A stretch of DNA of 64,000 nucleotides, taken from contig NZ_JAUSOO010000123.1 of the NCBI RefSeq assembly GCF_030656115.1, forward strand, positions 29,392-93,391, in the 5' to 3' direction. The notes under the pieces are model-generated. The model did not search any database, was not told the origin of the DNA, and saw only the letters and a program-made list of their open reading frames with translations. Below are positions 43,084 to 51,343 of this stretch, piece by piece; position 1 is the stretch's first letter; every line of letters begins with the position of its first letter. The DNA is from Hydrogenophaga sp. Lineage in GTDB: Bacteria; Pseudomonadota; Gammaproteobacteria; Burkholderiales; Burkholderiaceae_C. Made by a program: the position numbers and the translations under genes.

Positions 43084-45039
43084 ATGCCGACATCGTCCCA
43101 GCGCAACGGCGCCACCGAGACCCCAGGTGCCATGTCGCGGCCCGTGGTGCCGCCGGGGTTGCCGGGCGAACAAGAAAACACACGCACCGCCGACCTGCTC
43201 AACCTGGTGATTCCCAGCAGCATGCTGTTGACCGTGTTGCTGCTGGTGGGCTCGTTCATCGGCAACAACACACCCACAACGCCCAAAGTCATCGGGATCG
43301 GGTGGCTGGGGCTGCTGACGGTGGGGTGGTGGATGGTGCGCAAGGGCGCGGTGCACCGGGTCTCCATCGTGTTGACCGTCCTGCTCTTTCTTGTCATCAC
43401 GGCGGTCAACCTCAGCTTGGGCACCATCCGTGCGCCCATCACCGCTTTGTATGTGTCCTGGGTCATCCTCACCGGCATGTTTTTTCACCGGTCCGGCATT
43501 TTCATTGCCACAGCAGCCAGTTCGGTGTCGATAGGGGGGCTCATTCTGGCGGAGAACGCCGGCCTGCTGCCGATCCCCGATACCAGCGTCGGTGTGACCC
43601 AGTGGGTCAACTACACCGGGTTGTTCATGCTGACCGCCAGCTTGGTTTACCACGGCAACCGGCTGACCGAGAGGGCGCTGGCACAAGCCAACGGCGAGAT
43701 TGAAAAACGCAAGCAGACCGAAATTGAACTGAACAAGCTCACGCGCGCGGTCGATCAAAGTCCGGCTTCCATCCTCATCACCGATCTCGATGGAAACATC
43801 GAGTACGTCAATCCGCGTTTCACGGCCGTGACCGGTTACACGCTGGAGGAGGTGGTGGGGAAAAATCCCCGCTTTCTCCAGAGCGGCCAGATGCCCGAGC
43901 AGGTGTACCAGGATTTGTGGCGCAGCCTGGCCGCCGGGAACGAGTGGCGCGGCGAACTCGTCAACCGGAAAAAAGACGGGACGCTCCACCAGGAATCCAT
44001 GGTCATTTCTGCCATCAAAAACAGCGATGGCATGGAGATCCACTACCTGGCGGTGCGGGAAGACATTACCGAGCGCAAGCAGGCCGAAGAAGCGCTGCGG
44101 GTGAGTGAGGCGCGGCACCGCATGCTGGCCGACAACGCCCGAGATGTGATCTGGACCATGGCCCCGGATGGCCGCATCACCTACATCAGTCCGTCCATTG
44201 AACAGGTCAGAGGGTTCACCGCTGAGGAGGCCATGCAGCAAACCATCGAAGAGATCCACCCGCCAAGCTCGCAGGCCGTCTCGCTGGGGTACTTCACCCG
44301 CCTGATCGCCGATCTGGCCGCAGGGCGTGCACCGCAAAGCTTTCGGGGTGAACTCGAATACCTGTGCAAAGATGGTTCAACCATCTGGACCGAGGTGATG
44401 GCGCATCCCATCCTGAGCCAAGGTCAGCTGGTTGAAATTCTGGGCGTCACCCGGGACATTTCAGAGCACAAGCGCCTGGTGCTGGAGCTGGAGCAGGCCA
44501 AGGAAGCTGCCGAACAAGCCAATGCCGCTTTGCAGCACGCCAACACCGAATTGGCGAAGATCGCCACCACCGACGCGCTGACGGGCATCTGGAACCGGCG
44601 GCATTTTTTGGAGATGGCCAACACCTTGAAACTGCAGGCGACCCGCTACGGCCATTCTTTGTCGCTGTTGTTGTTGGACATTGACCATTTCAAGTCGATC
44701 AACGACCGCCACGGCCACCCGATCGGTGACCAGGTGCTGATCGAATTGTCCCGGCGGCTCCAACCAGCCGTGCGCGCTACCGATGTGCTGGCCCGCTGGG
44801 GGGGCGAAGAATTCGTGTTGCTGTCGCCAGGCTGTGGCGCCCACGAAGCCGTGCGCCTGGCGGAAAAACTGCGTGCGTTGGTGGCAGATCGGCCATTCGC
44901 AGGCGTGGGTGGCGTGACCATCAGCCTGGGCGCGGCCGAACTCCAGCCCAACGAACCCATCGAAAGCCTGTTCAAGCGGGTTGATATCGCCTTGTACGAG
45001 GCCAAGGCAGCGGGCCGAAACACCGTGCGCGCGGGTTGA
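43084..45039 (+). CDS. Membrane-bound PAS-PAS diguanylate cyclase
   Basis: Makes cyclic di-GMP in response to an unknown signal. 651 residues. Residues about 38-200 contain six hydrophobic segments resembling a small MASE-type sensor. A short coiled linker (EIEKRKQTEIELNKL) leads to two PAS/PAC units (about 225-345 and 350-465, with ITDLDGNIEYVNPRF and VREDITERKQAE). A second coil and the GGDEF domain follow. The active site is GGEEF (573-577), and the product-inhibition RxxD site is RATD (564-567), so it is probably active and feedback-controlled. No EAL or HD-GYP domain is present. A neighbouring link with gdhA is not apparent. Confidence 0.93.
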   Translation: MPTSSQRNGATETPGAMSRPVVPPGLPGEQENTRTADLLNLVIPSSMLLTVLLLVGSFIGNNTPTTPKVIGIGWLGLLTVGWWMVRKGAVHRVSIVLTVLLFLVITAVNLSLGTIRAPITALYVSWVILTGMFFHRSGIFIATAASSVSIGGLILAENAGLLPIPDTSVGVTQWVNYTGLFMLTASLVYHGNRLTERALAQANGEIEKRKQTEIELNKLTRAVDQSPASILITDLDGNIEYVNPRFTAVTGYTLEEVVGKNPRFLQSGQMPEQVYQDLWRSLAAGNEWRGELVNRKKDGTLHQESMVISAIKNSDGMEIHYLAVREDITERKQAEEALRVSEARHRMLADNARDVIWTMAPDGRITYISPSIEQVRGFTAEEAMQQTIEEIHPPSSQAVSLGYFTRLIADLAAGRAPQSFRGELEYLCKDGSTIWTEVMAHPILSQGQLVEILGVTRDISEHKRLVLELEQAKEAAEQANAALQHANTELAKIATTDALTGIWNRRHFLEMANTLKLQATRYGHSLSLLLLDIDHFKSINDRHGHPIGDQVLIELSRRLQPAVRATDVLARWGGEEFVLLSPGCGAHEAVRLAEKLRALVADRPFAGVGGVTISLGAAELQPNEPIESLFKRVDIALYEAKAAGRNTVRAG

Positions 45040-45087
45040 TCGGGACCCACCTGGCGCGCCACGTCCCACCCGGGGACGCCGGGGCGC

Positions 45088-46431
45088 TTAAATGACGCCC
45101 TGCGCCAGCATGGCGTCGGCCACCTTCACGAAGCCGGCGATGTTGGCGCCGTCGATGTAGCTCACCGTGCCGTCGGGGCGGGTGCCGTGCTTCAGGCAAG
45201 CGGCGTGAATGCCTTGCATGATTTGCAGCAAGCGGGTGTCCACTTCTTCGCGCGGCCATGACAGGCGCAGCGCGTTCTGGCTCATCTCCAGGCCCGAAGT
45301 GGCCACACCGCCGGCGTTGCTGGCCTTGCCCGGTGCGTACAGCACGCCAGCGGCTTCAAACGCCTTGGCCGCCTCGTTGGTGGACGGCATGTTGGCACCT
45401 TCGGCCACGCAGATGACGCCGTTTTGGATCAGCAACGTGGCGTCGGCCGCGTTCAGTTCGTTCTGGGTGGCGCAGGGCAGGGCCACGTCCACGGGCACAT
45501 GCCACGGCGTCACGCCGGCCTCAAACTTCACACCGGTGCGCGCGGCGTAATCGCTCACGCGGCCATACAGGTGGTTTTTCACGTCCATCAGAATCGCGAG
45601 CTTGTCGGGGGTGAAACCGTCTTCGTCCACGGTGGTGCCGCTGGAGTCGGACACGGTGATCACCTTGGCACCCAGCGCCATGGCTTTTTCCACCGCGTAC
45701 TGTGCGACGTTGCCCGAGCCGGACACGCTCACGCGCAGGCCGTCCAACGAGCGGCCCCGGGTTTTGAGCATTTCTTGGGCGAAGTACACCGTGCCATAGC
45801 CGGTGGCTTCGGGGCGGATCAACGAGCCGCCAAAGCTCATGCCCTTGCCGGTGAACACGCAGTCGGCGCGGTTGCTCAGCTTCTTGTACATGCCGGCCAT
45901 GTAGCCCACTTCGCGCCCACCCACGCCAATGTCGCCCGCGGGCACGTCGGTGTCGGCGCCCACGTGGCGGAACAGTTCGCTCACAAACGCCTGGCAAAAG
46001 CGCATCACTTCGGCCGGGCTCTTGCCCTTGGGGTCGAAGTCCGAGCCGCCCTTGCCGCCGCCCATGGGCAGGGTGGTCAGCGCGTTCTTGAAGGTCTGTT
46101 CAAACGCCAGAAACTTGAGCACCGACAGGTTGACCGAGGGATGAAAGCGCAGGCCGCCCTTGTAGGGGCCAATGGCCATGCTGTGCTGGATGCGGTAGCC
46201 GCGGTTCACCTGCACGTCGCCGTGGTCGTTCACCCAGGAGATGCGGAACATGATGACGCGCTCGGGCTCGACCAGGCGGTCCAGCAGGCCTTGTTCGGCG
46301 TATTTGGGGTGGGCTGCAATGAAGGGCCACAGGCTCTCCATCACGTCCGTGACGGCTTGCAAAAACTCAGGTTGGCCCGGATTGCGCTGCTCAACGTGGG
46401 CGAGGAAATCGTGAACCGATGCGTACTTCAT
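45088..46431 (-). CDS. gdhA: NADP-specific glutamate dehydrogenase
   Basis: Assimilates ammonium by reductive amination of 2-oxoglutarate. 447 residues from ATG 46431 (MKYASVHDFLAHVEQRNPGQ). The active-site region PMGGGKGGSDFDPKGKS and GPYKGGLRFH carry the conserved lysines; DVPAGDIGVGGREVGYM is the dehydrogenase signature, and VSGSGNVAQYAVEKA is the nucleotide-binding loop. Length and sequence are those of the hexameric bacterial enzyme. The gene stands alone with its upstream region in the 141-base gap to mutL. That gap is AT-rich and contains a plausible -10-like CATAAT, but no promoter is certain. Confidence 0.96.
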   Translation of the reverse strand: MKYASVHDFLAHVEQRNPGQPEFLQAVTDVMESLWPFIAAHPKYAEQGLLDRLVEPERVIMFRISWVNDHGDVQVNRGYRIQHSMAIGPYKGGLRFHPSVNLSVLKFLAFEQTFKNALTTLPMGGGKGGSDFDPKGKSPAEVMRFCQAFVSELFRHVGADTDVPAGDIGVGGREVGYMAGMYKKLSNRADCVFTGKGMSFGGSLIRPEATGYGTVYFAQEMLKTRGRSLDGLRVSVSGSGNVAQYAVEKAMALGAKVITVSDSSGTTVDEDGFTPDKLAILMDVKNHLYGRVSDYAARTGVKFEAGVTPWHVPVDVALPCATQNELNAADATLLIQNGVICVAEGANMPSTNEAAKAFEAAGVLYAPGKASNAGGVATSGLEMSQNALRLSWPREEVDTRLLQIMQGIHAACLKHGTRPDGTVSYIDGANIAGFVKVADAMLAQGVI

Positions 46432-46572
46432 AGTGTCATGCTCCAAATAAGTGCATGACATTATGCAAAACTGGCATTTTGCAACGTAAAACGCTTTTTA
46501 ATGGTGCATTTGTTGCGCTTATGGTGCAGATTTTTAACGGGATTCTTGGTTGTGCTTGCACTTGGTGCGTCT

Positions 46573-48600
46573 TCAGCGGCCGCGCAAGAACAGCGCGTCC
46601 AGCTCTTTCATGCCCACCTGGCGCCAGGTGGGGCGGCCGTGGTTGCATTGGTCTGAGCGCTCGGTGGTTTCCATCTGGCGCAGCAGGGCGTTCATTTCGT
46701 CCAGCGTGAGGCGACGGTTGGCGCGCACCGCGCCGTGGCAGGCCATGGTGGCCAGCAGCTCGTTGCGGGCGCGCTGCACCACGGTGCTGGCTTCGTGCTG
46801 GGCCAGTTCGGCCAGCACGCTGCGCGCCAGCTCCACCGGGTCGCCTTGCGCCAGCGTGGTGGGCACGGCGCGCACCGCCAGTGTTTTGGGTGAAAACGGC
46901 ACCACCTCCAGCCCCAGCATGGCCAGCACCACGGCGCTGTCTTCGGCGGTGGCCACTTCTTGTGGCGTGGCGGCAAACGTGGCGGGTATCAGCAGCGGCT
47001 GGCTGGCCAGTTGCTCTTCGTCCAGCTGCTGCTTCAGGCGCTCGTAGACGATGCGTTCGTGCGCGGCGTGCATGTCCACCACCACCAGGCCTTGCGTGTT
47101 TTCGGCCAGGATGTACACGCCCTGCAGCTGCGCAATGGCGCGGCCCAGCGGCCATTCGCCCGCTGACCATGCGGGCGCGGCGGCTTCGCCTGGGCCTGTG
47201 CGCAGCTTGTCGAAGGGCTCGGCTTGCCCGGGGTGTGCGTTGGTGCCGGTGCCACCGGCAGGCGTTGGCCCCGCCTGCGTGGGGGCTGAGCCCGGCAAAG
47301 CCTTGCCTGCACCGTGGCCCCACAAGGCGCCCAGATCGCTGACGCGCTGGCCGATGACGTCGGGCGGTGTGTAGCGCTGCAGGGGCAAGCTGTTTTGAGC
47401 ACTGCCCAGGGTCGAGGGCAGGCGGTGGGGTGCTGTCCAGGTGGGCGCTTCGGTGCGGGGTGTTGTCTGGTCAGGGGCCGCATCGCCCGGCACCAGCACG
47501 GCCTGCGCCACCGCACCCGCCGCCGAACGTGGCGCGGCCAGGGCCGACTCCACCGCGCGGCGCACGCCCTGGTGCACCTCGCGGCTGTCCCGAAAGCGCA
47601 CCTCGATCTTGGTCGGGTGCACGTTCACGTCCACCCGGGTCGGGTCGAGCGACACAAACAGCGCATACACCGGCTGGCGCTGGCCGTGCAGCACGTCCTC
47701 ATAAGCGCTGCGCGCGGCGTGGGTGATCACCTTGTCGCGCACGTAGCGGCCGTTCACATAGGCAAACTGCCAGTCGCTGCGCGAGCGGGCCGCGTCGGGC
47801 ACGCCGGCAAAACCCCACACGCGCAGGCGCTGGGGGGTGTCGGCCTCTTCGCCCCCGTCGGATTCAGCAGGCATATCCAGCGGCCAATTCACCGGCACAG
47901 CCTGTTCCACAAAATCTTCACCCAACACATCGGCCAGGCGCTGGCGCAGGGTGTCCATGGGTTGGCCGGGCACGGCGCGCCACTGCGCCACCAGTTTGCC
48001 GTCGTGCCAGATGGCAAAGCCCACCTCCGGGTGGGCCAGTGCGTGGCGGCGCACGGCGTCCACGCAATGGGCCAGCTCGGTGGCATCGGTTTTCAGAAAC
48101 TTGCGCCGGGCGGGCGTGGCAAAAAACAGCTCGCGCACCTCCACCGTGGTGCCGGTGGCGCGCGCCGTGGGTTGCAGCTCGCCGCTGCGCCCGTCCAGCA
48201 GCCAGCCGTGCGGTTCTTCCAGGCTGTCCACCCGGGTCAAGACCGAGACCTCGGCAATGGAGCAAATGGCGGCCAGCGCCTCGCCCCGAAAGCCCATGGT
48301 GCCCACCGACTCCAGGTCGGCCAGGCTGGCAATTTTGCTGGTGGCGTGGCGCTTGAGCGCGGTGGGCAGTTCGCTGCGCAAGATGCCGCAGCCGTTGTCT
48401 TCGACGCTGATCAGCCGCACACCACCGGCCTGCAGCCGCACCGTGATCTGGCTGGCACCGGCGTCCAGCGCGTTGTCCAGCAGTTCGCGCACCACCGAGG
48501 CGGGGCGTTCCACCACCTCGCCGGCGGCAATCTGGCTGATGAGTTCGTCGGGCAGTTCCCGAATCGGGCGGCGGGCGGGGGGCTGGGTGGGTGCGTTCAC
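46573..48600 (-). CDS. mutL: DNA mismatch repair protein MutL
   Basis: Links MutS mismatch recognition to strand removal. 675 residues. The N-terminal GHKL ATPase has ISQIAAGEVVERPASVV, DNALDAGAS, VEDNGCGI and TMGFRGEALAAI. A proline/alanine-rich linker (about 360-485) leads to the dimerisation domain. That domain has DMHAAHERIVYE (near residue 510), matching the DxHA(x)2E(x)4E endonuclease motif, and the C-terminal ACHGAVRA-like and QCNHGRPTW metal-site segments. It is therefore probably an endonuclease-type MutL, as expected where MutH is absent. The residue usually Glu in the LVENxLDAG block is Asp here (LLDNALDAG). The linker carries a REP-like insertion. Confidence 0.96.
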   Translation of the reverse strand: MNAPTQPPARRPIRELPDELISQIAAGEVVERPASVVRELLDNALDAGASQITVRLQAGGVRLISVEDNGCGILRSELPTALKRHATSKIASLADLESVGTMGFRGEALAAICSIAEVSVLTRVDSLEEPHGWLLDGRSGELQPTARATGTTVEVRELFFATPARRKFLKTDATELAHCVDAVRRHALAHPEVGFAIWHDGKLVAQWRAVPGQPMDTLRQRLADVLGEDFVEQAVPVNWPLDMPAESDGGEEADTPQRLRVWGFAGVPDAARSRSDWQFAYVNGRYVRDKVITHAARSAYEDVLHGQRQPVYALFVSLDPTRVDVNVHPTKIEVRFRDSREVHQGVRRAVESALAAPRSAAGAVAQAVLVPGDAAPDQTTPRTEAPTWTAPHRLPSTLGSAQNSLPLQRYTPPDVIGQRVSDLGALWGHGAGKALPGSAPTQAGPTPAGGTGTNAHPGQAEPFDKLRTGPGEAAAPAWSAGEWPLGRAIAQLQGVYILAENTQGLVVVDMHAAHERIVYERLKQQLDEEQLASQPLLIPATFAATPQEVATAEDSAVVLAMLGLEVVPFSPKTLAVRAVPTTLAQGDPVELARSVLAELAQHEASTVVQRARNELLATMACHGAVRANRRLTLDEMNALLRQMETTERSDQCNHGRPTWRQVGMKELDALFLRGR
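47195..47223 (-). repeat. REP-like sequence inserted in the mutL linker
   Basis: On the minus strand this reads gagcccttcgacaagctgcg, giving PFDKLRTG in the protein. The same gagcccttcgacaagct core recurs as intergenic and intragenic repeats in many proteobacteria. It lies in the disordered part of MutL, where an in-frame insertion would be tolerated. Confidence 0.6.
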
Positions 48601-48679
48601 CGCTAAATTGTAGGGTCGCGCATGCAGCGGCCGGGCTTGTGCGCCGAATGGTCATTCAGCGTCGCCATAATCCCTACCC

Positions 48680-49336
48680 ATGGAACTCATTGCCTTTTTC
48701 ATCGACTTCATCCTGCACGTGGACCAGCACCTGATGGCCTTTGTGCAGACGTACGGCGCCTGGGTCTATGCGCTGCTGTTTCTCATCATCTTTGTGGAGA
48801 CCGGCCTGGTGGTCATGCCCTTTTTGCCGGGCGATTCGCTGCTGTTCATTGTGGGCGCGCTGTGCGGTGCCGGGCTGATTGACTACCCGCTGGCGGCCGG
48901 TCTGATGCTGGCGGCGGCCATTCTGGGCGACCAGACCAACTACACGATTGGCCGCTACTTCGGCCCCAAGGTGTTCCAGTGGGAAAACTCGCGCTTTTTC
49001 AACAAAAACGCGTTCAACCAGGCGCACGCGTTTTACGAGCGTTACGGCGGCATCACCATCATCATTGCGCGCTTCATGCCGTTCATTCGCACCTTTGCCC
49101 CCTTTGTGGCGGGTGTGGCCGAAATGACGCGCAGCAAGTTCACCGCCTACAACGTGGTGGGCGCCATCATCTGGGTGATCGGCTTGACCGCCGCCGGGTA
49201 CTGGTTTGGCAACCTGCCCTGGGTGCAGGCCAACCTGAGCAAGATCATCTGGGCGCTGATCATCGTGCCGGGCCTGATCGCGATCTTTGGTGCCTGGCGC
49301 GCCAGCCGCAACGCCGCCCGCGACGCCGCAGCCTGA
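48680..49336 (+). CDS. DedA/SNARE-associated family membrane protein
   Basis: An integral inner-membrane protein of 218 residues with about five spans. It has the family blocks FVETGLVVMPFLPGDSLLF, NYTIGRYFGPKVF, GGITIIIARFMPFIRTFAPF and GVAEMTRSKFTAYNVVGAIIW, including the conserved Glu, Asp and Arg residues. DedA proteins are undecaprenyl-phosphate or phospholipid flippases affecting envelope charge and pH homeostasis. It is divergent from mutL with 79 bases between them and has no obvious operon partner. Confidence 0.95.
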   Translation: MELIAFFIDFILHVDQHLMAFVQTYGAWVYALLFLIIFVETGLVVMPFLPGDSLLFIVGALCGAGLIDYPLAAGLMLAAAILGDQTNYTIGRYFGPKVFQWENSRFFNKNAFNQAHAFYERYGGITIIIARFMPFIRTFAPFVAGVAEMTRSKFTAYNVVGAIIWVIGLTAAGYWFGNLPWVQANLSKIIWALIIVPGLIAIFGAWRASRNAARDAAA

Positions 49337-49389
49337 ACCCGATCTGCACAGGGGCTGTGCGGGGCCGCTTCGTGTCAGGGTGGGGTGTA

Positions 49390-49415
49390 TTGATAATTGA
49401 TAAGTGGGCGTATCA
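49390..49415. promoter_or_regulatory. Tandem TTGATAA repeats upstream of the oxygenase
   Basis: TTGATAA occurs twice head to tail (49390-49396 and 49397-49403), and TATCA, the inverted half-site, follows at 49411-49415. The cluster ends about 31 bases before the alpha-subunit start and may be an operator or activator site. A ribosome site (gaggag) lies just before the start. Confidence 0.4.
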
Positions 49416-49446
49416 TTTTCTCTTCACCACCCAAGCGTGAGGAGAC

Positions 49447-50790
49447 ATGAACACACCGAATCAAACCGCCCGCTGGAGCGACGCCGGCACCAGCCGCGTG
49501 CCCTTCTGGGCCTACACCGACCCCGCCCTGTACCAGCGCGAGCTGGAACGCCTGTTTTACGGCCCGCACTGGTGCTACGTGGGCCTGGCGGTGGAAATTC
49601 CCAACACCGGCGACTACAAGCTCAGCTGGGTGGGCGAGCGTCAGGTGATCATGGTGCGCGACCGCGTAGCGCCGAAGGACCGCGCCACCGACCCCGGCAT
49701 CCGCGTGGTGGAAAACCGCTGCGCCCACCGGGGCGTGCGCTTCTGCCAGCCGCCCATGGACGGGCAGGTGGGCAACGCGCGCAGCTTCGTCTGCCCCTAC
49801 CACCAGTGGACCTACAAGCTCAACGGCGACCTCGCTGGCCTGCCGTTCAAGGACGGCGTGAAGGCCCAGGGGCCGGACGGCGAGTGCACGCACGGCGGCA
49901 TGCCCCCCGGCTTTGACGTTCAGCAAAACGGCCTGACCAAACTGCGCGTGGCCGTGCTGCACGGCCTGGTGTTCGCCACCTTCGGTGCCGACACCGAGCC
50001 GCTGGAAGACTACCTGGGCCCGGCCGTGATGCCCTGGCTGGACCGCATTTTCAAGGGCCGCCAGCTGCAGCTGCTGGGCTACAACCGCCAGCGCATCCCG
50101 GGCAACTGGAAGCTGATGATGGAAAACATCAAAGACCCGTACCACCCGGGCTTGCTGCACACCTGGTTTGTCACCTTCGGCCTGTGGCGCGCCGACCAGA
50201 AGAGCCGCATGGTGATGGACGCGCAGGGCCGCCACGCGGTGATGATGTCGCGCCGCAACGATGGCGGCCAGAGTGCCGTGACCGAAGGCGTGACCAGCTT
50301 CAAGGCCAACATGACGCTGCACGACGCCCGTCTGCTCGACGTGGTTCCCGAACCCTGGTGGACCGTGGACGACCCGCAGAACCCGGGCCAGACCATCACG
50401 CCCACGGTGACCATGATCACGCTGTTCCCCAGCGTGATCGTGCAACAGCAGGTGAACTCGCTGAGCACGCGCCACATCGTGCCGCGCGGTGCCGGTGAGT
50501 TCGACTTTGTGTGGACCCACATCGGCTTCACCGACGACACGCCCGAGATGACCCAGCGCCGCCTGCGCCAGGCCAACCTGTTCGGCCCCGCCGGCTTCGT
50601 GAGCGCCGACGACGGCGAGGTGATCGAGTTCAGCCAGGACGGCTTCAAACAGGGGGGCGACGACGGCAAAACCCTGGTGGAGCTGGGCGGCACCGGCAGC
50701 GGCATTGGCGAGCCGCCCACCGAACACATGGTGACCGAAACCCTGATCCGCGGCATGTACGCCTACTGGAAGAAAGCGATGGACCTGTGA
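49447..50790 (+). CDS. Aromatic ring-hydroxylating oxygenase, alpha subunit (NagG/AndAc type)
   Basis: Catalytic large subunit of a Rieske non-haem iron oxygenase, 447 residues. The Rieske ligands are C92-x-H94 and C116-x2-H119. The mononuclear iron histidines are H233 and H238 in DPYHPGLLH. RVPFWAYTDPALYQRELERL and YNRQRIPGNWKLMMENIKD are like the large subunits of salicylate 5-hydroxylase (NagG) and anthranilate dioxygenase (AndAc). The likely substrate is therefore a carboxylated aromatic ring, but this is from recalled similarity. The beta-subunit gene overlaps by four bases. No ferredoxin or reductase is encoded within the window. Confidence 0.93.
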   Translation: MNTPNQTARWSDAGTSRVPFWAYTDPALYQRELERLFYGPHWCYVGLAVEIPNTGDYKLSWVGERQVIMVRDRVAPKDRATDPGIRVVENRCAHRGVRFCQPPMDGQVGNARSFVCPYHQWTYKLNGDLAGLPFKDGVKAQGPDGECTHGGMPPGFDVQQNGLTKLRVAVLHGLVFATFGADTEPLEDYLGPAVMPWLDRIFKGRQLQLLGYNRQRIPGNWKLMMENIKDPYHPGLLHTWFVTFGLWRADQKSRMVMDAQGRHAVMMSRRNDGGQSAVTEGVTSFKANMTLHDARLLDVVPEPWWTVDDPQNPGQTITPTVTMITLFPSVIVQQQVNSLSTRHIVPRGAGEFDFVWTHIGFTDDTPEMTQRRLRQANLFGPAGFVSADDGEVIEFSQDGFKQGGDDGKTLVELGGTGSGIGEPPTEHMVTETLIRGMYAYWKKAMDL

Positions 50791-51293
50791 ACGCACCGAC
50801 GCACGACCTGCAGCGCCTGCTGCTGCACCACGCCATCGACCGCTTCAACGCCGACTACGCCGCCGCCCTCGACAGCCGCCGCTTCGACGACTGGCCCGGG
50901 TGTTTCACCGAAGACGCCCGGTACTGGGTACAAGCGCGCGAAAACTTTGACCGCGGCCTGCCGCTGGCACTGCTGGCCCTGGAAAGCCAGGGCATGCTGC
51001 GCGACCGCATCTACGGCACCAGCCACACCATCTACCACGGCCCGTACTACACGCGCCATGTGGTGAGCCCGGCCCGCGTCACCGCGCCGGGGGCCGGCAC
51101 GGCCGACGATCCGATCCGCGCCGAGGCGAACTACGCGGTGTTCCGCACCAAGCCGGGCAGCGTGAGCGAGGTCTACAACGTGGGCCGCTACATCGACGCC
51201 TTTGTGCACACCGAAGCCGGCCTGAAGTTGCAGGAACGCCGCTGTGTGTACGACAGCGAAATGGTGTTGAACTCGCTGATTTACCCGATCTGA
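50787..51293 (+). CDS. Aromatic ring-hydroxylating oxygenase, beta subunit
   Basis: Small structural subunit of the oxygenase hexamer, 168 residues. The start is a GTG overlapping the alpha stop (gtga), chosen because a longer in-frame stretch lies inside the alpha gene. The segments DSRRFDDWPGCFTEDARYWVQ and YGTSHTIYHGPYYTRHVVSP, and the C-terminal QERRCVYDSEMVLNSLIYPI, are typical NagH/AndAd-type cone-fold features. It supports assembly and is not catalytic. Confidence 0.92.
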   Translation: MNAPTHDLQRLLLHHAIDRFNADYAAALDSRRFDDWPGCFTEDARYWVQARENFDRGLPLALLALESQGMLRDRIYGTSHTIYHGPYYTRHVVSPARVTAPGAGTADDPIRAEANYAVFRTKPGSVSEVYNVGRYIDAFVHTEAGLKLQERRCVYDSEMVLNSLIYPI

Positions 51294-51343
51294 ATCGGCT
51301 GGCGGGGTTTGCTCGGCAGGCCTGGCCGCCGTACCCGACCCGG

